A DNA stretch of 48,719 nucleotides, taken from assembly GCA_035510715.1 (NCBI GenBank), contig DATKGQ010000030.1, positions 1 through 48,719 of the forward strand, in the 5' to 3' direction. Positions 40,413-47,961 of the stretch are shown piece by piece (within the stretch, counting starts at the first letter, position 1; each line of letters opens with the position of its first letter). Source of the stretch: DATKGQ01 sp035510715 (GTDB lineage Bacteria; Patescibacteriota; Saccharimonadia; Saccharimonadales; UBA4665). Made by a program: the position numbers and the translations under genes. The notes beneath the pieces are model-generated. The model was not told the DNA's origin. It did not search any database and worked only from the letters and a program-made list of their open reading frames with translations.

Positions 40413-41617
40413 GCCGGGCGATTATTTTATACTTGCATGTTCACCAGCCTTATCGTCTTCGTCACTATACGATTTTTGATGCCGGCGTAGAACATAATTA
40501 TTTCGACAGCCAGGAGAAAAGCCCGGCTAATAATATTGACATTATTCGTAAGGTTTCTGAAAAGTCTTATTTGCCGACAAATAAAATTTTGCTGGATCTG
40601 CTTAATCAGTATCCGGAGTTCCATCTTAGTTTATCGCTCACCGGTACGGTAATTGAGCAATTTGAGCGTTGGGCGCCGGAAACCTTGCAGTCATTTAAAG
40701 ATCTTGTCGAGACTGGCCGGGTTGAAATATTGGCTGAGACATACCACCACAGCCTGTCATTCTTCTACTCGAAAGAAGAATTCGAGTTACAGGTGGAGAT
40801 GCACCGTAAAAAGATTGAGTCAGTTTTTGGCCAGACCCCGACTGTTTTCCGCAATACCGAGCTTGCCTATAACAACGATGTGGCCTACTGGGCAGATAAA
40901 GCCGGTTACAAGGGCATCCTAGCCGAGGGCTGGGAGAAATTCTTAGACTGGCGCTCGCCTAACTTCGTTTACCGCCCCAAATATACCGATAACATCCGAT
41001 TGCTAATGAAGAATTACCATTTGAGTGACGATATCGCCTTCCGTTTCTGTGATCATGATTGGAAAGAATGGCCGCTAACAGCCGATAAATTTTGCCATTG
41101 GTTAAACGAAACAAAGGACGGCACTAATTTCAATTTGTTCATGGATTATGAAACATTCGGTGAACACCAGTGGGTAGATTCGGGAATTTTAGATTTCCTT
41201 AAAAGTTTACCTGGTGAATGGTTAAAAAATTCCAATAATTCATTCATGACAATCAGCCAGGCAATCGATGCATATGAGCCGGTTGAAGAAATCGACATCC
41301 CCGAGACTGTCACCTGGGCGGATACCGAGCGTGATTTATCGGCTTGGCTTGGAAACCCAATGCAACAGGAAGCGATAAAAGCTTTGTATGACATCAGATC
41401 TGAGATAATTAGTACGAATGACCCTGTTTTAATTGAAGATTGGCGACGTCTACAAACATCCGACCATTTCTACTACATGTGCACCAAATGGTTTAACGAT
41501 GGCGATATTCACGCTTACTTCAGTCCATATGATACTCCCTACATTGGTTTCATGAATTATATGAATGCTTGGCATGATATTCGTTATCGCCTGAGCGAAC
41601 ATGGAATCGGAATATAA
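40409..41617 (+). CDS. GH57 glycoside hydrolase (alpha-amylase / glucanotransferase-like)
   Basis: A 402-residue protein. Family GH57 motifs are visible in order: HVHQPYRL near the start, EILAETYHHSL, the nucleophile Glu in FRNTELAY, and the acid/base Asp in MDYETFGEH. It should hydrolyse or transfer alpha-1,4-glucan chains; amylase, 4-alpha-glucanotransferase and branching activities all occur in GH57. It has no signal peptide, so it works on intracellular glucan. It overlaps the GT4 gene by four bases and ends three bases before the GH15 start. Confidence 0.9.
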   Translation: MSRAIILYLHVHQPYRLRHYTIFDAGVEHNYFDSQEKSPANNIDIIRKVSEKSYLPTNKILLDLLNQYPEFHLSLSLTGTVIEQFERWAPETLQSFKDLVETGRVEILAETYHHSLSFFYSKEEFELQVEMHRKKIESVFGQTPTVFRNTELAYNNDVAYWADKAGYKGILAEGWEKFLDWRSPNFVYRPKYTDNIRLLMKNYHLSDDIAFRFCDHDWKEWPLTADKFCHWLNETKDGTNFNLFMDYETFGEHQWVDSGILDFLKSLPGEWLKNSNNSFMTISQAIDAYEPVEEIDIPETVTWADTERDLSAWLGNPMQQEAIKALYDIRSEIISTNDPVLIEDWRRLQTSDHFYYMCTKWFNDGDIHAYFSPYDTPYIGFMNYMNAWHDIRYRLSEHGIGI

Positions 41618-41620
41618 AAC

Positions 41621-43588
41621 ATGTCACGACCAGTAATACTTGGAAATGGGCAATTAACTGTAGGCCTGAATGAGAATGGATTAGTGCATGATTTTTATTA
41701 TCCCTATGTCGGCCTTGATAACCTGACTACGGCCCGCAGCAATGATCATAAAATTGGCGTTTGGGTTGACGGTAAATTTTCCTGGGTTGGCAGTGACAAT
41801 TGGATTATTACTATTAATTTTGAGACTAATGCCTTGGTCAGTATTGTCCAGATGCACAACAAAGACCTGAGAATCAGTTTGTTACTTCAAGATTTTGTAG
41901 ACCATGAGTTCAACATGTTCTGCCGTAAAATGACAATTACTAACGAAGCGGACAGCCCTCGCGATATACGCATATTTATGCATCAGGTATTTGAAATATC
42001 ACGGCGCGGCCGGGGCGACACGGCCTTATTCGTGCCGGAAGAAAACTACATCCTTGATTACAAAGGACGTTACAGTTTGCTTATTTACGGCCAAAGCACC
42101 GAAGGCACTATATTTGATCAATTTGCGATCGGTAATTACGGAATTGAGGGCAAAGAAGGTACTTATAAAGACGCTGAGGATGGTGAGCTTTCTGGTAGTC
42201 CGGTTGAGCATGGCGGGGTTGACTCAGTTCTACGTTTCCCTTGTAGCTTAGGTGCCAATGCTTCTATGGGATTAGATTATTGGATTATAGCGGCTGACTC
42301 CCAATATTCGGCTGAGCAAATTCATCATACTATTAAAGATGACGGCTTGGAAAAACGTTTGGCTGAGACAAAACATTTTTGGCACGAATGGTTATCGCCT
42401 GCCGTAAAAGTTATTGAGTCAGCAGATCAAGAATTAGTTGACGCCACTAAGAAATCATTAATGGTCATCAAGGCCCATATTGACAAACGCGGCGGCATTA
42501 TCGCATCGTGTGATTCATCAATATACAACTATGGTCGCGATTATTACAGTTACGTATGGCCCCGCGATGGAGCATATGCGATCTGGCCGTTAATTAGGCT
42601 TGGCTACCAGGAAGAACCAAAGAAATTTTTTGAATTCTGCCGCGATATTTTAACAAAAGATGGTTATTTAATGCACAAATACCAACCCGATCGCGCTATC
42701 GGTAGTACCTGGCACCCCTTATTACATGGTCGTCATGCTGAATTAGCTATCCAAGAGGACGAGACGGCAATCGTTATATATATGCTTAGCGAATACTTCA
42801 GCCGTACTAATGATACTGATTTTGTTTTTAGCCTTTATGCAACCCTTATTCAACCAAGCGCTAACTTTATGACTCGCTTTATCGATGACGGCACCGAGCT
42901 ACCTCATGCCAGTTATGATCTCTGGGAAGAAAAATTCTTAACCAATACCTATACCGTATTCATGGTCTACCAGGCACTATTAGTAGCTGCCGATTTTGCT
43001 GATAAATTCGAATACCCTGACGATGCTGTTAATTGGCGTGATACGGCTGCCACAATTGCCACTAAAATTGATGTTTTATTTGACGACAAACGCGGTGCTT
43101 ATCGGAAGGGTTATTTACTGCAAGAAGATGGTTCAATGCAATTTGATGATACGCTGGACGTATCAAGTCTATACGGTCCGATGATGTTTGGGGGCAGTGA
43201 ATTTGATAACACGCACTTAACGCGCACGGCCACACTAATTGAGTCAATATTATTAGATAAATCCCCTGCGGGCGGGTCTCCCCGATACGAGCATGATCAG
43301 TACTTTGCGTCTGATCCACCCTACCTAGGCAACCCCTGGTTCGTAACCACACTATGGATGGCTCAATATTACATCAGAAAGCAGGAACCAGACCGAGCAA
43401 AACATTATGTAGCCTGGACATTAAATCATGCTCTCCAAAGTGGAGTATTGTCTGAACAAGTTAATCCTAATAATGGAGCAGCCGTTTCTGTAACGCCGCT
43501 TGTTTGGAGTCATGCAGAATTAGTCAATACTATCCTTGATTTACATCAACTGCTTAATAAGGCCCAAAGCGAACTTAACGAGGCTTAA
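41621..43588 (+). CDS. GH15 glucoamylase-like hydrolase
   Basis: A 655-residue protein. The N-terminal beta-sandwich (about 1-260, FYYPYVGLDNLTTARSNDHKIGVWVDG) precedes the (alpha/alpha)6 barrel with YYSYVWPRDGAYAIWPLI, the general acid Glu in YDLWEEKFLTNTYT and the general base Glu in LSEQVNPNNGAAV. It releases glucose from the non-reducing ends of alpha-glucan (or trehalose in some relatives). It has no signal peptide. It is the last gene of the GT4-GH57-GH15 operon and overlaps the convergent bL33 gene by 14 bases. Confidence 0.93.
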   Translation: MSRPVILGNGQLTVGLNENGLVHDFYYPYVGLDNLTTARSNDHKIGVWVDGKFSWVGSDNWIITINFETNALVSIVQMHNKDLRISLLLQDFVDHEFNMFCRKMTITNEADSPRDIRIFMHQVFEISRRGRGDTALFVPEENYILDYKGRYSLLIYGQSTEGTIFDQFAIGNYGIEGKEGTYKDAEDGELSGSPVEHGGVDSVLRFPCSLGANASMGLDYWIIAADSQYSAEQIHHTIKDDGLEKRLAETKHFWHEWLSPAVKVIESADQELVDATKKSLMVIKAHIDKRGGIIASCDSSIYNYGRDYYSYVWPRDGAYAIWPLIRLGYQEEPKKFFEFCRDILTKDGYLMHKYQPDRAIGSTWHPLLHGRHAELAIQEDETAIVIYMLSEYFSRTNDTDFVFSLYATLIQPSANFMTRFIDDGTELPHASYDLWEEKFLTNTYTVFMVYQALLVAADFADKFEYPDDAVNWRDTAATIATKIDVLFDDKRGAYRKGYLLQEDGSMQFDDTLDVSSLYGPMMFGGSEFDNTHLTRTATLIESILLDKSPAGGSPRYEHDQYFASDPPYLGNPWFVTTLWMAQYYIRKQEPDRAKHYVAWTLNHALQSGVLSEQVNPNNGAAVSVTPLVWSHAELVNTILDLHQLLNKAQSELNEA

Positions 43589-43775
43589 CTTCGTTTCTAC
43601 CTAGGCTTTTTTTAGTTTCAGTAAAGATTACGTATTTCCTGAGTCGGGGGCTATATTTACGAAGAGATAATTTATCCGGCGTATTCATGCTGTTTTTGGT
43701 GGTATAGTAAATCCTCTCGCCGGACTCTTCGCTGACAAGACCTATAATTTTTCTTTTATCGCTTTTCTTCGCCAT
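43575..43775 (-). CDS. rpmG: Ribosomal protein bL33, zinc-free form
   Basis: A 66-residue protein. The body IYYTTKNSMNTPDKLSLRKYSPRLRKYVIFTETK aligns with bL33. The CxxC pairs of the zinc-binding form are replaced (LVSEESGE in the first, YSPRLRK in the second), so this is the C-minus type. About ten residues extend each end. It overlaps the 3' end of the glucoamylase gene and lies 45 bases before tRNA-Thr in the opposite reading order, and may be transcribed from the tRNA promoter. Confidence 0.9.
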   Translation of the reverse strand: MAKKSDKRKIIGLVSEESGERIYYTTKNSMNTPDKLSLRKYSPRLRKYVIFTETKKSLGRNEVKPR

Positions 43776-43820
43776 AACAGATTAATTTTAACATGTGTTT
43801 ATGTATCTGTAAATAATATC

Positions 43821-43895
43821 TGGAGCCGAAGACGGGAATTGAACCCGTGACCCTTTCCTTACCATGGAAATGCTCTACGACTGAGCTACTTCGGC
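43821..43895 (-). tRNA. tRNA-Thr (anticodon GGT)
   Basis: A complete cloverleaf: acceptor GCCGAAG/CTTCGGC, D arm GCTC-AGTCGTA-GAGC, anticodon stem TTTCC/GGAAA with loop ATGGTAA giving GGT, variable GGGTC, T arm ACGGG-TTCAATT-CCCGT, discriminator T and an encoded CCA. The bL33 gene follows on the same strand. Confidence 0.96.
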
Positions 43896-43969
43896 ACTTA
43901 ATTCAGTTTATCAAGTTAATAACCAGACAACAATATCTGGGCAAAAACTATAACTGCTCTAAAGTAGTT

Positions 43970-44278
43970 TTAAATATACTCGCCGTGCCGGGCGCAACCT
44001 ATCGTCTCAAATAAACTCTCTGCTTGCCGTTGAGTATTACCTGTACCTTCTAGAGCTAATCTGGCCAATCTTTGCAGCATAACTTCTGCGCACTGTTCTC
44101 CGACAACAGCGTTTGCGACTTCACAGTCTAACTTACCAATAACCATATCACCGATCACGTCTTGACGGTAGGCGTCATTTTCTAGCGGATTCTCTCGAGT
44201 TACACAAAATATTGGTGATGTGCACTCTTCTCCGGTCGACGGGCACATTAAACTAGTATGTATTAATATTTCAGTCAT
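43970..44278 (-). CDS. Small Cys-containing protein of unknown function
   Basis: A 102-residue protein. The N-terminus has three Cys in a short span (LMCPSTGEECTSPIFC), and two or three more Cys lie further on, so metal binding or disulfides are possible. The rest is acidic and helical (LQRLARLALEGTGNTQRQAE). I recognise no family. The ATG at 44278 has a weak ribosome site. It is the first of a run of small minus-strand genes in an accessory region. Confidence 0.55.
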   Translation of the reverse strand: MTEILIHTSLMCPSTGEECTSPIFCVTRENPLENDAYRQDVIGDMVIGKLDCEVANAVVGEQCAEVMLQRLARLALEGTGNTQRQAESLFETIGCARHGEYI

Positions 44279-44338
44279 TTCTTATCTATTATTATGCCTC
44301 ATAACAGTAATAATTTGCAACTATATTATAATTATTAT

Positions 44339-44580
44339 TTAACCATTCTCATGCTCTGCGGCGACAGCCGGTGGAATTTCTGGCAGATTCCAATCAACAA
44401 TCCCTAATTTTACCCATCTTGAATAATAAATTTCTTTCCCTCAGATAAAGCAGTAAATACAAAGCTGCCCAGGACAATCAAGTTATCCATGGCTTGATCC
44501 ACACTAACGCGCTGCCTTGATGTATATTCCTCGATATAGCCAGAATTTTCGTCATCAACATCAATGGTGTAGCGCTCCAT
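44339..44580 (-). pseudogene. Frameshifted paralogue of the small protein at 46900-47142
   Basis: From ATG 44580 the frame encodes 56 residues (VDQAMDNLIVLGSFVFTALSEGKKF near the end) and stops at TAA 44412-44410. Shifting back one base at GATGGGTAA continues as VKLGIVDWNLPEIPP to a TAA at 44341-44339. The combined product aligns with the intact protein at 46900-47142 (EEAFEHILALGNFVFTNLAEGREF ... GGKLRLIEWHLPE). A one-base deletion in a G-run is the simplest reading; a programmed frameshift is not excluded. Confidence 0.6.
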
Positions 44581-44617
44581 TGGCCACTCCCGTTATCAAA
44601 TTATTCTGTTATGAATT

Positions 44618-44872
44618 CTAGTCTGGAACTCCCAGCCTATCTTGATGGTTTGCCTGCCAGGATTTGATTTCATCAATAGTGCTTGTCATTGAATTAATCT
44701 GCTCTTCAGGGCTTCCTGCCTTACGGCTTAATTCCTGATAGTGTTCTAACAGTTCTATAAGTAAATTATCTTTTGCTCTAAATAATAATAAAGGTTCATC
44801 TTCCGGAATTGGTGTACCGTCTAATTTTGTAATATCACCACTTGTTTGATATTTATCACCGATCTTTCGCAT
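44618..44872 (-). CDS. Small acidic protein of unknown function
   Basis: An 84-residue protein. It opens with MRKIGDKYQTSGDITKLDGTPIPEDEPLLLFRAKD, a beta-turn-rich part, and continues as a helix (LLIELLEHYQELSRKAG) to an acidic tail. AGGAGG lies seven bases upstream of the ATG at 44872, so it is certainly translated. It has no Cys, membrane segment or known motif. It lies 37 bases upstream of the paralogue fragment on the same strand. Confidence 0.65.
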   Translation of the reverse strand: MRKIGDKYQTSGDITKLDGTPIPEDEPLLLFRAKDNLLIELLEHYQELSRKAGSPEEQINSMTSTIDEIKSWQANHQDRLGVPD

Positions 44873-44962
44873 AATGTTCCTCCTGTGTGATATTTATAAT
44901 ATCAATTTAGTAATCTTTAAGCTAATTTACAGAGTAGTTTTTTATTGAGGACTTTATAGATA

Positions 44963-45439
44963 TTAATGCGTAATTTTTATGTAATAAATATCAATCGGCC
45001 AAGAAAAATTATCTATAGTACTTTCCAGATGGTGCCAGCCTTGTTTTTCAAAATATCCCTGCGCATCTTTTGTCTTTAAATATATCTTTTTGTAGCCAAG
45101 TTCTTTTGCTTTTTCTATAACTTTACTTATTAATTGTTTGGCAATTCCCTTGCTACGGTAATTATTTTTGACATAAAGACTTCCCAGCCAAATGTCTAGC
45201 TTGGGACGTGAATCTAATTCATTTAGATATAGGGCAACTGTACCCAATAGCTCATTGCCTTTATGGGCAACCAGTATAAACGGTGGCTTATTAGTGCTAT
45301 AGCACTGAGTATTATATTCAAACTGGTCTTTTGCTTTTTCTTTGGAATAACCATTAGACCATTCATGCACCCAAATATCCGCAATTTCTTTTGCAAAATT
45401 TTTTTTATTGCCAAAATAATCAATAGTAATATTTCCCAT
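44963..45439 (-). CDS. GNAT-family N-acetyltransferase
   Basis: About 158 residues. The GNAT core is clear: VAHKGNELLGTVALYLNE, LDIWLGSLYVKNNYRSKGIAKQLISKVIEKAKELGYKKIYLKTKDAQGYFEKQGW, with the Arg-x-x-Gly-x-Ala/Gly acetyl-CoA loop in YRSKGIAKQL. The substrate is unknown. The frame runs to 45496, through the hairpin that ends the peptide operon; the ATG at 45439 (GGGA upstream) is preferred. It lies directly downstream of the radical SAM/peptide pair, so it could modify that product, but the hairpin between them may separate them. Confidence 0.85.
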   Translation of the reverse strand: MGNITIDYFGNKKNFAKEIADIWVHEWSNGYSKEKAKDQFEYNTQCYSTNKPPFILVAHKGNELLGTVALYLNELDSRPKLDIWLGSLYVKNNYRSKGIAKQLISKVIEKAKELGYKKIYLKTKDAQGYFEKQGWHHLESTIDNFSWPIDIYYIKITH

Positions 45440-45480
45440 AATTTCCCAACCATGTATTAATAGATATAAAAAGTTAATGA

Positions 45481-45518
45481 GGAGCATCCCGAACAATATT
45501 GTTCGTCCGGGATGCTCC
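45481..45518 (-). terminator. Strong hairpin ending the radical SAM/peptide operon
   Basis: GGAGCATCCCG (45481-45491) and CGGGATGCTCC (45508-45518) form a perfect 11-base, GC-rich stem. The interior GAACAAT-ATTGTTC (45491-45504) is itself a palindrome. It lies 17 bases past the peptide gene stop. On the minus strand a TTTTT follows after seven bases, so it is a probable terminator, or an RNA-protecting stem-loop. Confidence 0.65.
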
Positions 45519-45534
45519 CCTTGCGCTAGATGTA

Positions 45535-45720
45535 CTAGCTACGCACGTTAGGCCCGCCGCAATCGCCACAGTGACGTCCACCGCAGTTGCAGTGTTTCGA
45601 GCAATCCATCATCCCGCGGACCGAGGTCTGTTCGCGCACTGCGCCAATCTTATCTACCGGCATTACCGGGATAATCGGCACAGCACCTTTGACCGCCTCG
45701 GCTATACTAAGTGCTCTCAC
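45535..45720 (-). CDS. Candidate RiPP precursor peptide (Cys/Gly-rich C-terminus)
   Basis: A 61-residue peptide. Residues 1-38 look like a leader (RALSIAEAVKGAVPIIPV, then a charged stretch ending RGMMD) without Cys. The C-terminal 22 residues contain five Cys (40, 44, 46, 51, 54) spaced C-x3-C-x-C-x4-C-x2-C, His43 and His50, and two imperfect copies of HC-x(1-2)-CGG. It ends GGPNVRS. The GTG start overlaps the TGA of the radical SAM gene (GTGA), and GGAGGAGGTGA lies eight bases before it, so translation is coupled and strong. I do not recognise the family. The role as modified-peptide precursor is inferred from context. Confidence 0.72.
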   Translation of the reverse strand: MRALSIAEAVKGAVPIIPVMPVDKIGAVREQTSVRGMMDCSKHCNCGGRHCGDCGGPNVRS

Positions 45721-46757
45721 CTTAAAATCACCTCCTCCGAGAGACCTAGAACAGGATCTATCTCTTGTGACAGATCTCTGTTTAATCTAAGAAGCGGACA
45801 ACCGCCAGTACAGTTATTCGCCCACATTCGGCACGCTATGCAGTTTTTGGCTGGATAGCGCCAGAGTGCTTTCCTGAACTTTTTCGGTGGTCCATCGTTC
45901 CAATTGGCTAAAAATTCATCTGCCGCCTTGACGCCGTTAGGTCCGTAAATGCTGTCTATCTCAGCGCCAATCCAATGGACACAGGGGATAATACCGCCGT
46001 TAGTGTCGATGACCAGGCCAGTTCCGTAGTACACAAAACACGATCCGCGGAAGTGCTGGTCTTCCTGAAGTGATTCAGGAAGAAGACACAATGGTATTGA
46101 AGCGGCAAAATGCGTCTCAATGCCTTCGGCGTCAGCCAAGTTGAGAAGCTCACTCATTTTGCACACTGCAGCTCTTACGGTGAGTAGGCTCGGTATCGGG
46201 TCATCTACATTGGGAGTTTCGATGTTGAAACCGACAGACTTTATTCCTAAGCTCTTTGCCCACGTGATCATTTGATCGACATCCGGCAAATTATCGAAGG
46301 AAATAGTCGTGACCGTATCAACTATCATTCCGCATTCCACGGCAGCTTGGATCCCGGCAACTGTATCAGCGAAACTACCCGGCCTTTGGGTTATCCAGTC
46401 GTGCTGCTCTTCTGAGGTGCTCTCGATTGATATCGATAGCATACGCAGACCGGAATCTTGTAATTTCTTGACGTAGTCACGGTTTGCCATCCTTCTGCCA
46501 TTTGTCACCACAGTCGGTTCCATGTCCCTGTCAGCGATTTCTTTTACCGCCAAAGTTAAGAGCTTGGAAACTGTTGGTTCTCCGCCGATCAGTACAACAT
46601 TGCTCACCATTAGGCTGTCAAGGAACCCTATCGATTCAAGGAGAGTTTTTCTGTCCATCCTTTTCCTCGAAGACAGTTCTTGGCTGGCATAACACCACCT
46701 GCATCGATTATTGCAGTCATAACCTATTACAAGCCAGCATGGCCCCATACCTAACAT
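45717..46757 (-). CDS. Radical SAM enzyme with SPASM-like C-terminus, candidate peptide maturase
   Basis: A 346-residue protein. The radical SAM cluster motif is CNNRCRWC (Cys15, Cys19, Cys22), followed by the SAM-binding GGEP (about 58-61). The C-terminal SPASM-type region has C-(x18)-C with the Gly-x4-Cys element (GGIIPC) and then C-x2-C-x6-C-x3-C (CIACRMWANNCTGGC). The last canonical SPASM Cys is not seen. Such enzymes form thioether, C-C or other crosslinks in ribosomal peptides. GGGGG lies nine bases before the ATG. The peptide gene follows directly, overlapping by four bases. Base use looks more GC-rich than the neighbours, suggesting transfer. Confidence 0.92.
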   Translation of the reverse strand: MLGMGPCWLVIGYDCNNRCRWCYASQELSSRKRMDRKTLLESIGFLDSLMVSNVVLIGGEPTVSKLLTLAVKEIADRDMEPTVVTNGRRMANRDYVKKLQDSGLRMLSISIESTSEEQHDWITQRPGSFADTVAGIQAAVECGMIVDTVTTISFDNLPDVDQMITWAKSLGIKSVGFNIETPNVDDPIPSLLTVRAAVCKMSELLNLADAEGIETHFAASIPLCLLPESLQEDQHFRGSCFVYYGTGLVIDTNGGIIPCVHWIGAEIDSIYGPNGVKAADEFLANWNDGPPKKFRKALWRYPAKNCIACRMWANNCTGGCPLLRLNRDLSQEIDPVLGLSEEVILR

Positions 46758-46899
46758 CTTGTCCCCCTTTCAGAATTGGGGATTAGTGAAAGACTCGTGT
46801 GTTAACGTGCTAGGGCAAAAATATTATTCTCACCACATAAATAAAGAATAATATAATTTTGTGACTTTGACTATTTTCCACAACATATTTAAAGCTTTT

Positions 46900-47142
46900 C
46901 TATTCTAATAAACGTAAAGTTGGTGGTGATGCTTTCTTTTCGGGCAGATGCCATTCAATTAAACGCAACTTTCCACCTTCTTTAAGTATAAACTCCCTAC
47001 CTTCGGCTAAATTAGTAAATACAAAGTTACCTAATGCGAGTATGTGCTCAAAAGCCTCTTCTTTACTAATTTGCTGTAGTGCTGCATATCTTTCCACACC
47101 AGCCAAGATTTCATCTCGAACTCCAATTTCAAATTGTTCCAT
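46900..47142 (-). CDS. Small protein of unknown function, intact paralogue of 44339-44580
   Basis: About 80 residues from the ATG at 47142 (the frame opens further upstream, to 47178). A helical N-terminus (VRDEILAGVERYAALQQISKEEAFEHIL) leads to LGNFVFTNLAEGREFILKEGGKLRLIEWHLPEKK, which matches the frameshifted copy at 44339-44580 on the same side of the radical SAM pair. I know no function. No ribosome site is evident at 47142. The two copies flank the radical SAM/peptide/GNAT/small-protein stretch. Confidence 0.6.
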   Translation of the reverse strand: MEQFEIGVRDEILAGVERYAALQQISKEEAFEHILALGNFVFTNLAEGREFILKEGGKLRLIEWHLPEKKASPPTLRLLE

Positions 47143-47376
47143 AACAATAATTATTCGCCACTTGCAAACATGGTGCAAGGATAAGCATTTCAGGGCAGTG
47201 CAATAAGCGATGTTATGGTTGATTTGTTTCTGTCTTTTACTTAATATCCATTGGAATAGAATACTGATAAAACTTATTAATAATTTTAACCTTTTAACCG
47301 CTTAATATAATTGAATAATAAAATGTAATATATCTTATATTATTTTTTTGCAGATACGCGTACAATCTTGCAAAGT

Positions 47377-47390
47377 ATCTTATATAAGAT
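47377..47390. promoter_or_regulatory. Perfect palindrome at a candidate promoter
   Basis: ATCTTATATAAGAT is a perfect 14-bp dyad. Its TATATA core is minus-10-like, and TTGCAA lies just upstream at 47368-47373. The related sequence ATATCTTATAT is at about 47329-47339. A regulator would cover the promoter of the small membrane protein gene that starts at 47402. Confidence 0.4.
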
Positions 47391-47401
47391 TGGGGGCGAA
47401 C

Positions 47402-47536
47402 GTGATAATAGGTCAATTCCAGTTTGACGCGGTGACTTTAGAAATAATTAAGAGTTTGTTCCTTATATTTCTGGTCCCATTTCTAATATGTATGTTATTA
47501 ATATTCATACTAAGAACAAGTTTTCTTTATAAATGA
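47402..47536 (+). CDS. Small single-pass membrane protein
   Basis: A 44-residue frame from GTG 47402 (upstream in-frame codons open to 47348). The first 18 residues (IIGQFQFDAVTLEIIK) are soluble and the rest is one hydrophobic helix (SLFLIFLVPFLICMLLIFIL), ending RTSFLYK. GGGGG lies five bases before the GTG. It is bracketed by a palindrome upstream and a perfect 26-bp hairpin at the stop codon, so it looks like a compact transcription unit. No family is recognised; membrane peptides of toxin type have this size, but nothing shows that role. Confidence 0.5.
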   Translation: MIIGQFQFDAVTLEIIKSLFLIFLVPFLICMLLIFILRTSFLYK

Positions 47537-47558
47537 AATAACAATATTGTTATTTCAT
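47533..47558. terminator. Perfect 26-bp palindrome at the end of the small membrane protein gene
   Basis: The half-sites ATGAAATAACAAT and ATTGTTATTTCAT meet without a spacer at 47533-47558, overlapping the stop codon (47534-47536). As RNA it would fold as a hairpin on either strand. No T-run of note follows on the plus strand. It may be a bidirectional terminator or a protein-binding dyad. Confidence 0.5.
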
Positions 47559-47662
47559 GCATGACTTTAATTTATGCCCTAACCGCGTCATTTATTAGTA
47601 AAATAATTTTGCTCTGACTTGGAGTGCGACGCAATTAATGAGGTCTAGAACGTTACTGCTAG

Positions 47663-47908
47663 CTAAGCTACGCTACGAGTAAACGTAGCAGCACTATCAA
47701 ACGGTAGGATTTCTTTAGTAAGAAACGGTACATTCCCATGCGTCTGATAACCAACGGTTATTGCATCATTCCGAGTATCATAGAGGCCTAATACGTCTTT
47801 ACCTTTAATAAGTGCACATCGTCCTATGTCGCTAACTAACCATTCTTCTAAATGTTCATGAAATACCCTTAGTTCTACCGCAAATAATTGTGTAGGCTTT
47901 TCAGCCAT
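47663..47908 (-). CDS. DUF5678-like small protein
   Basis: An 81-residue protein. FHEHLEEWLVSDIGRCALIKGKDVLGLYDTRNDAITVGYQTHG...PFLTKEI follows the pattern of DUF5678 proteins (helix, GR/K-ALI-x-G-x-x-VxGxYDT-x-x-[AE]-A-x-x-x-G...PFL). The function of that family is unknown. The ATG at 47908 is preceded by no strong ribosome site. It is one of several small minus-strand genes in this end of the window. Confidence 0.65.
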   Translation of the reverse strand: MAEKPTQLFAVELRVFHEHLEEWLVSDIGRCALIKGKDVLGLYDTRNDAITVGYQTHGNVPFLTKEILPFDSAATFTRSVA

Positions 47909-47961
47909 AAAATTATTATACAGCTAAGTAGCTCGGTGCAGCGTACTGTAAGAAGTAGGGA

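Noticed and set aside
44410..44420. Programmed minus-one frameshift in the small paralogue
   Set aside because: No classical slippery heptamer or downstream structure is evident; a one-base deletion in the G-run is simpler.
45587..45790. Plus-strand frames opposite the peptide and radical SAM genes
   Set aside because: They are antisense to well-supported coding sequence and have no ribosome site.
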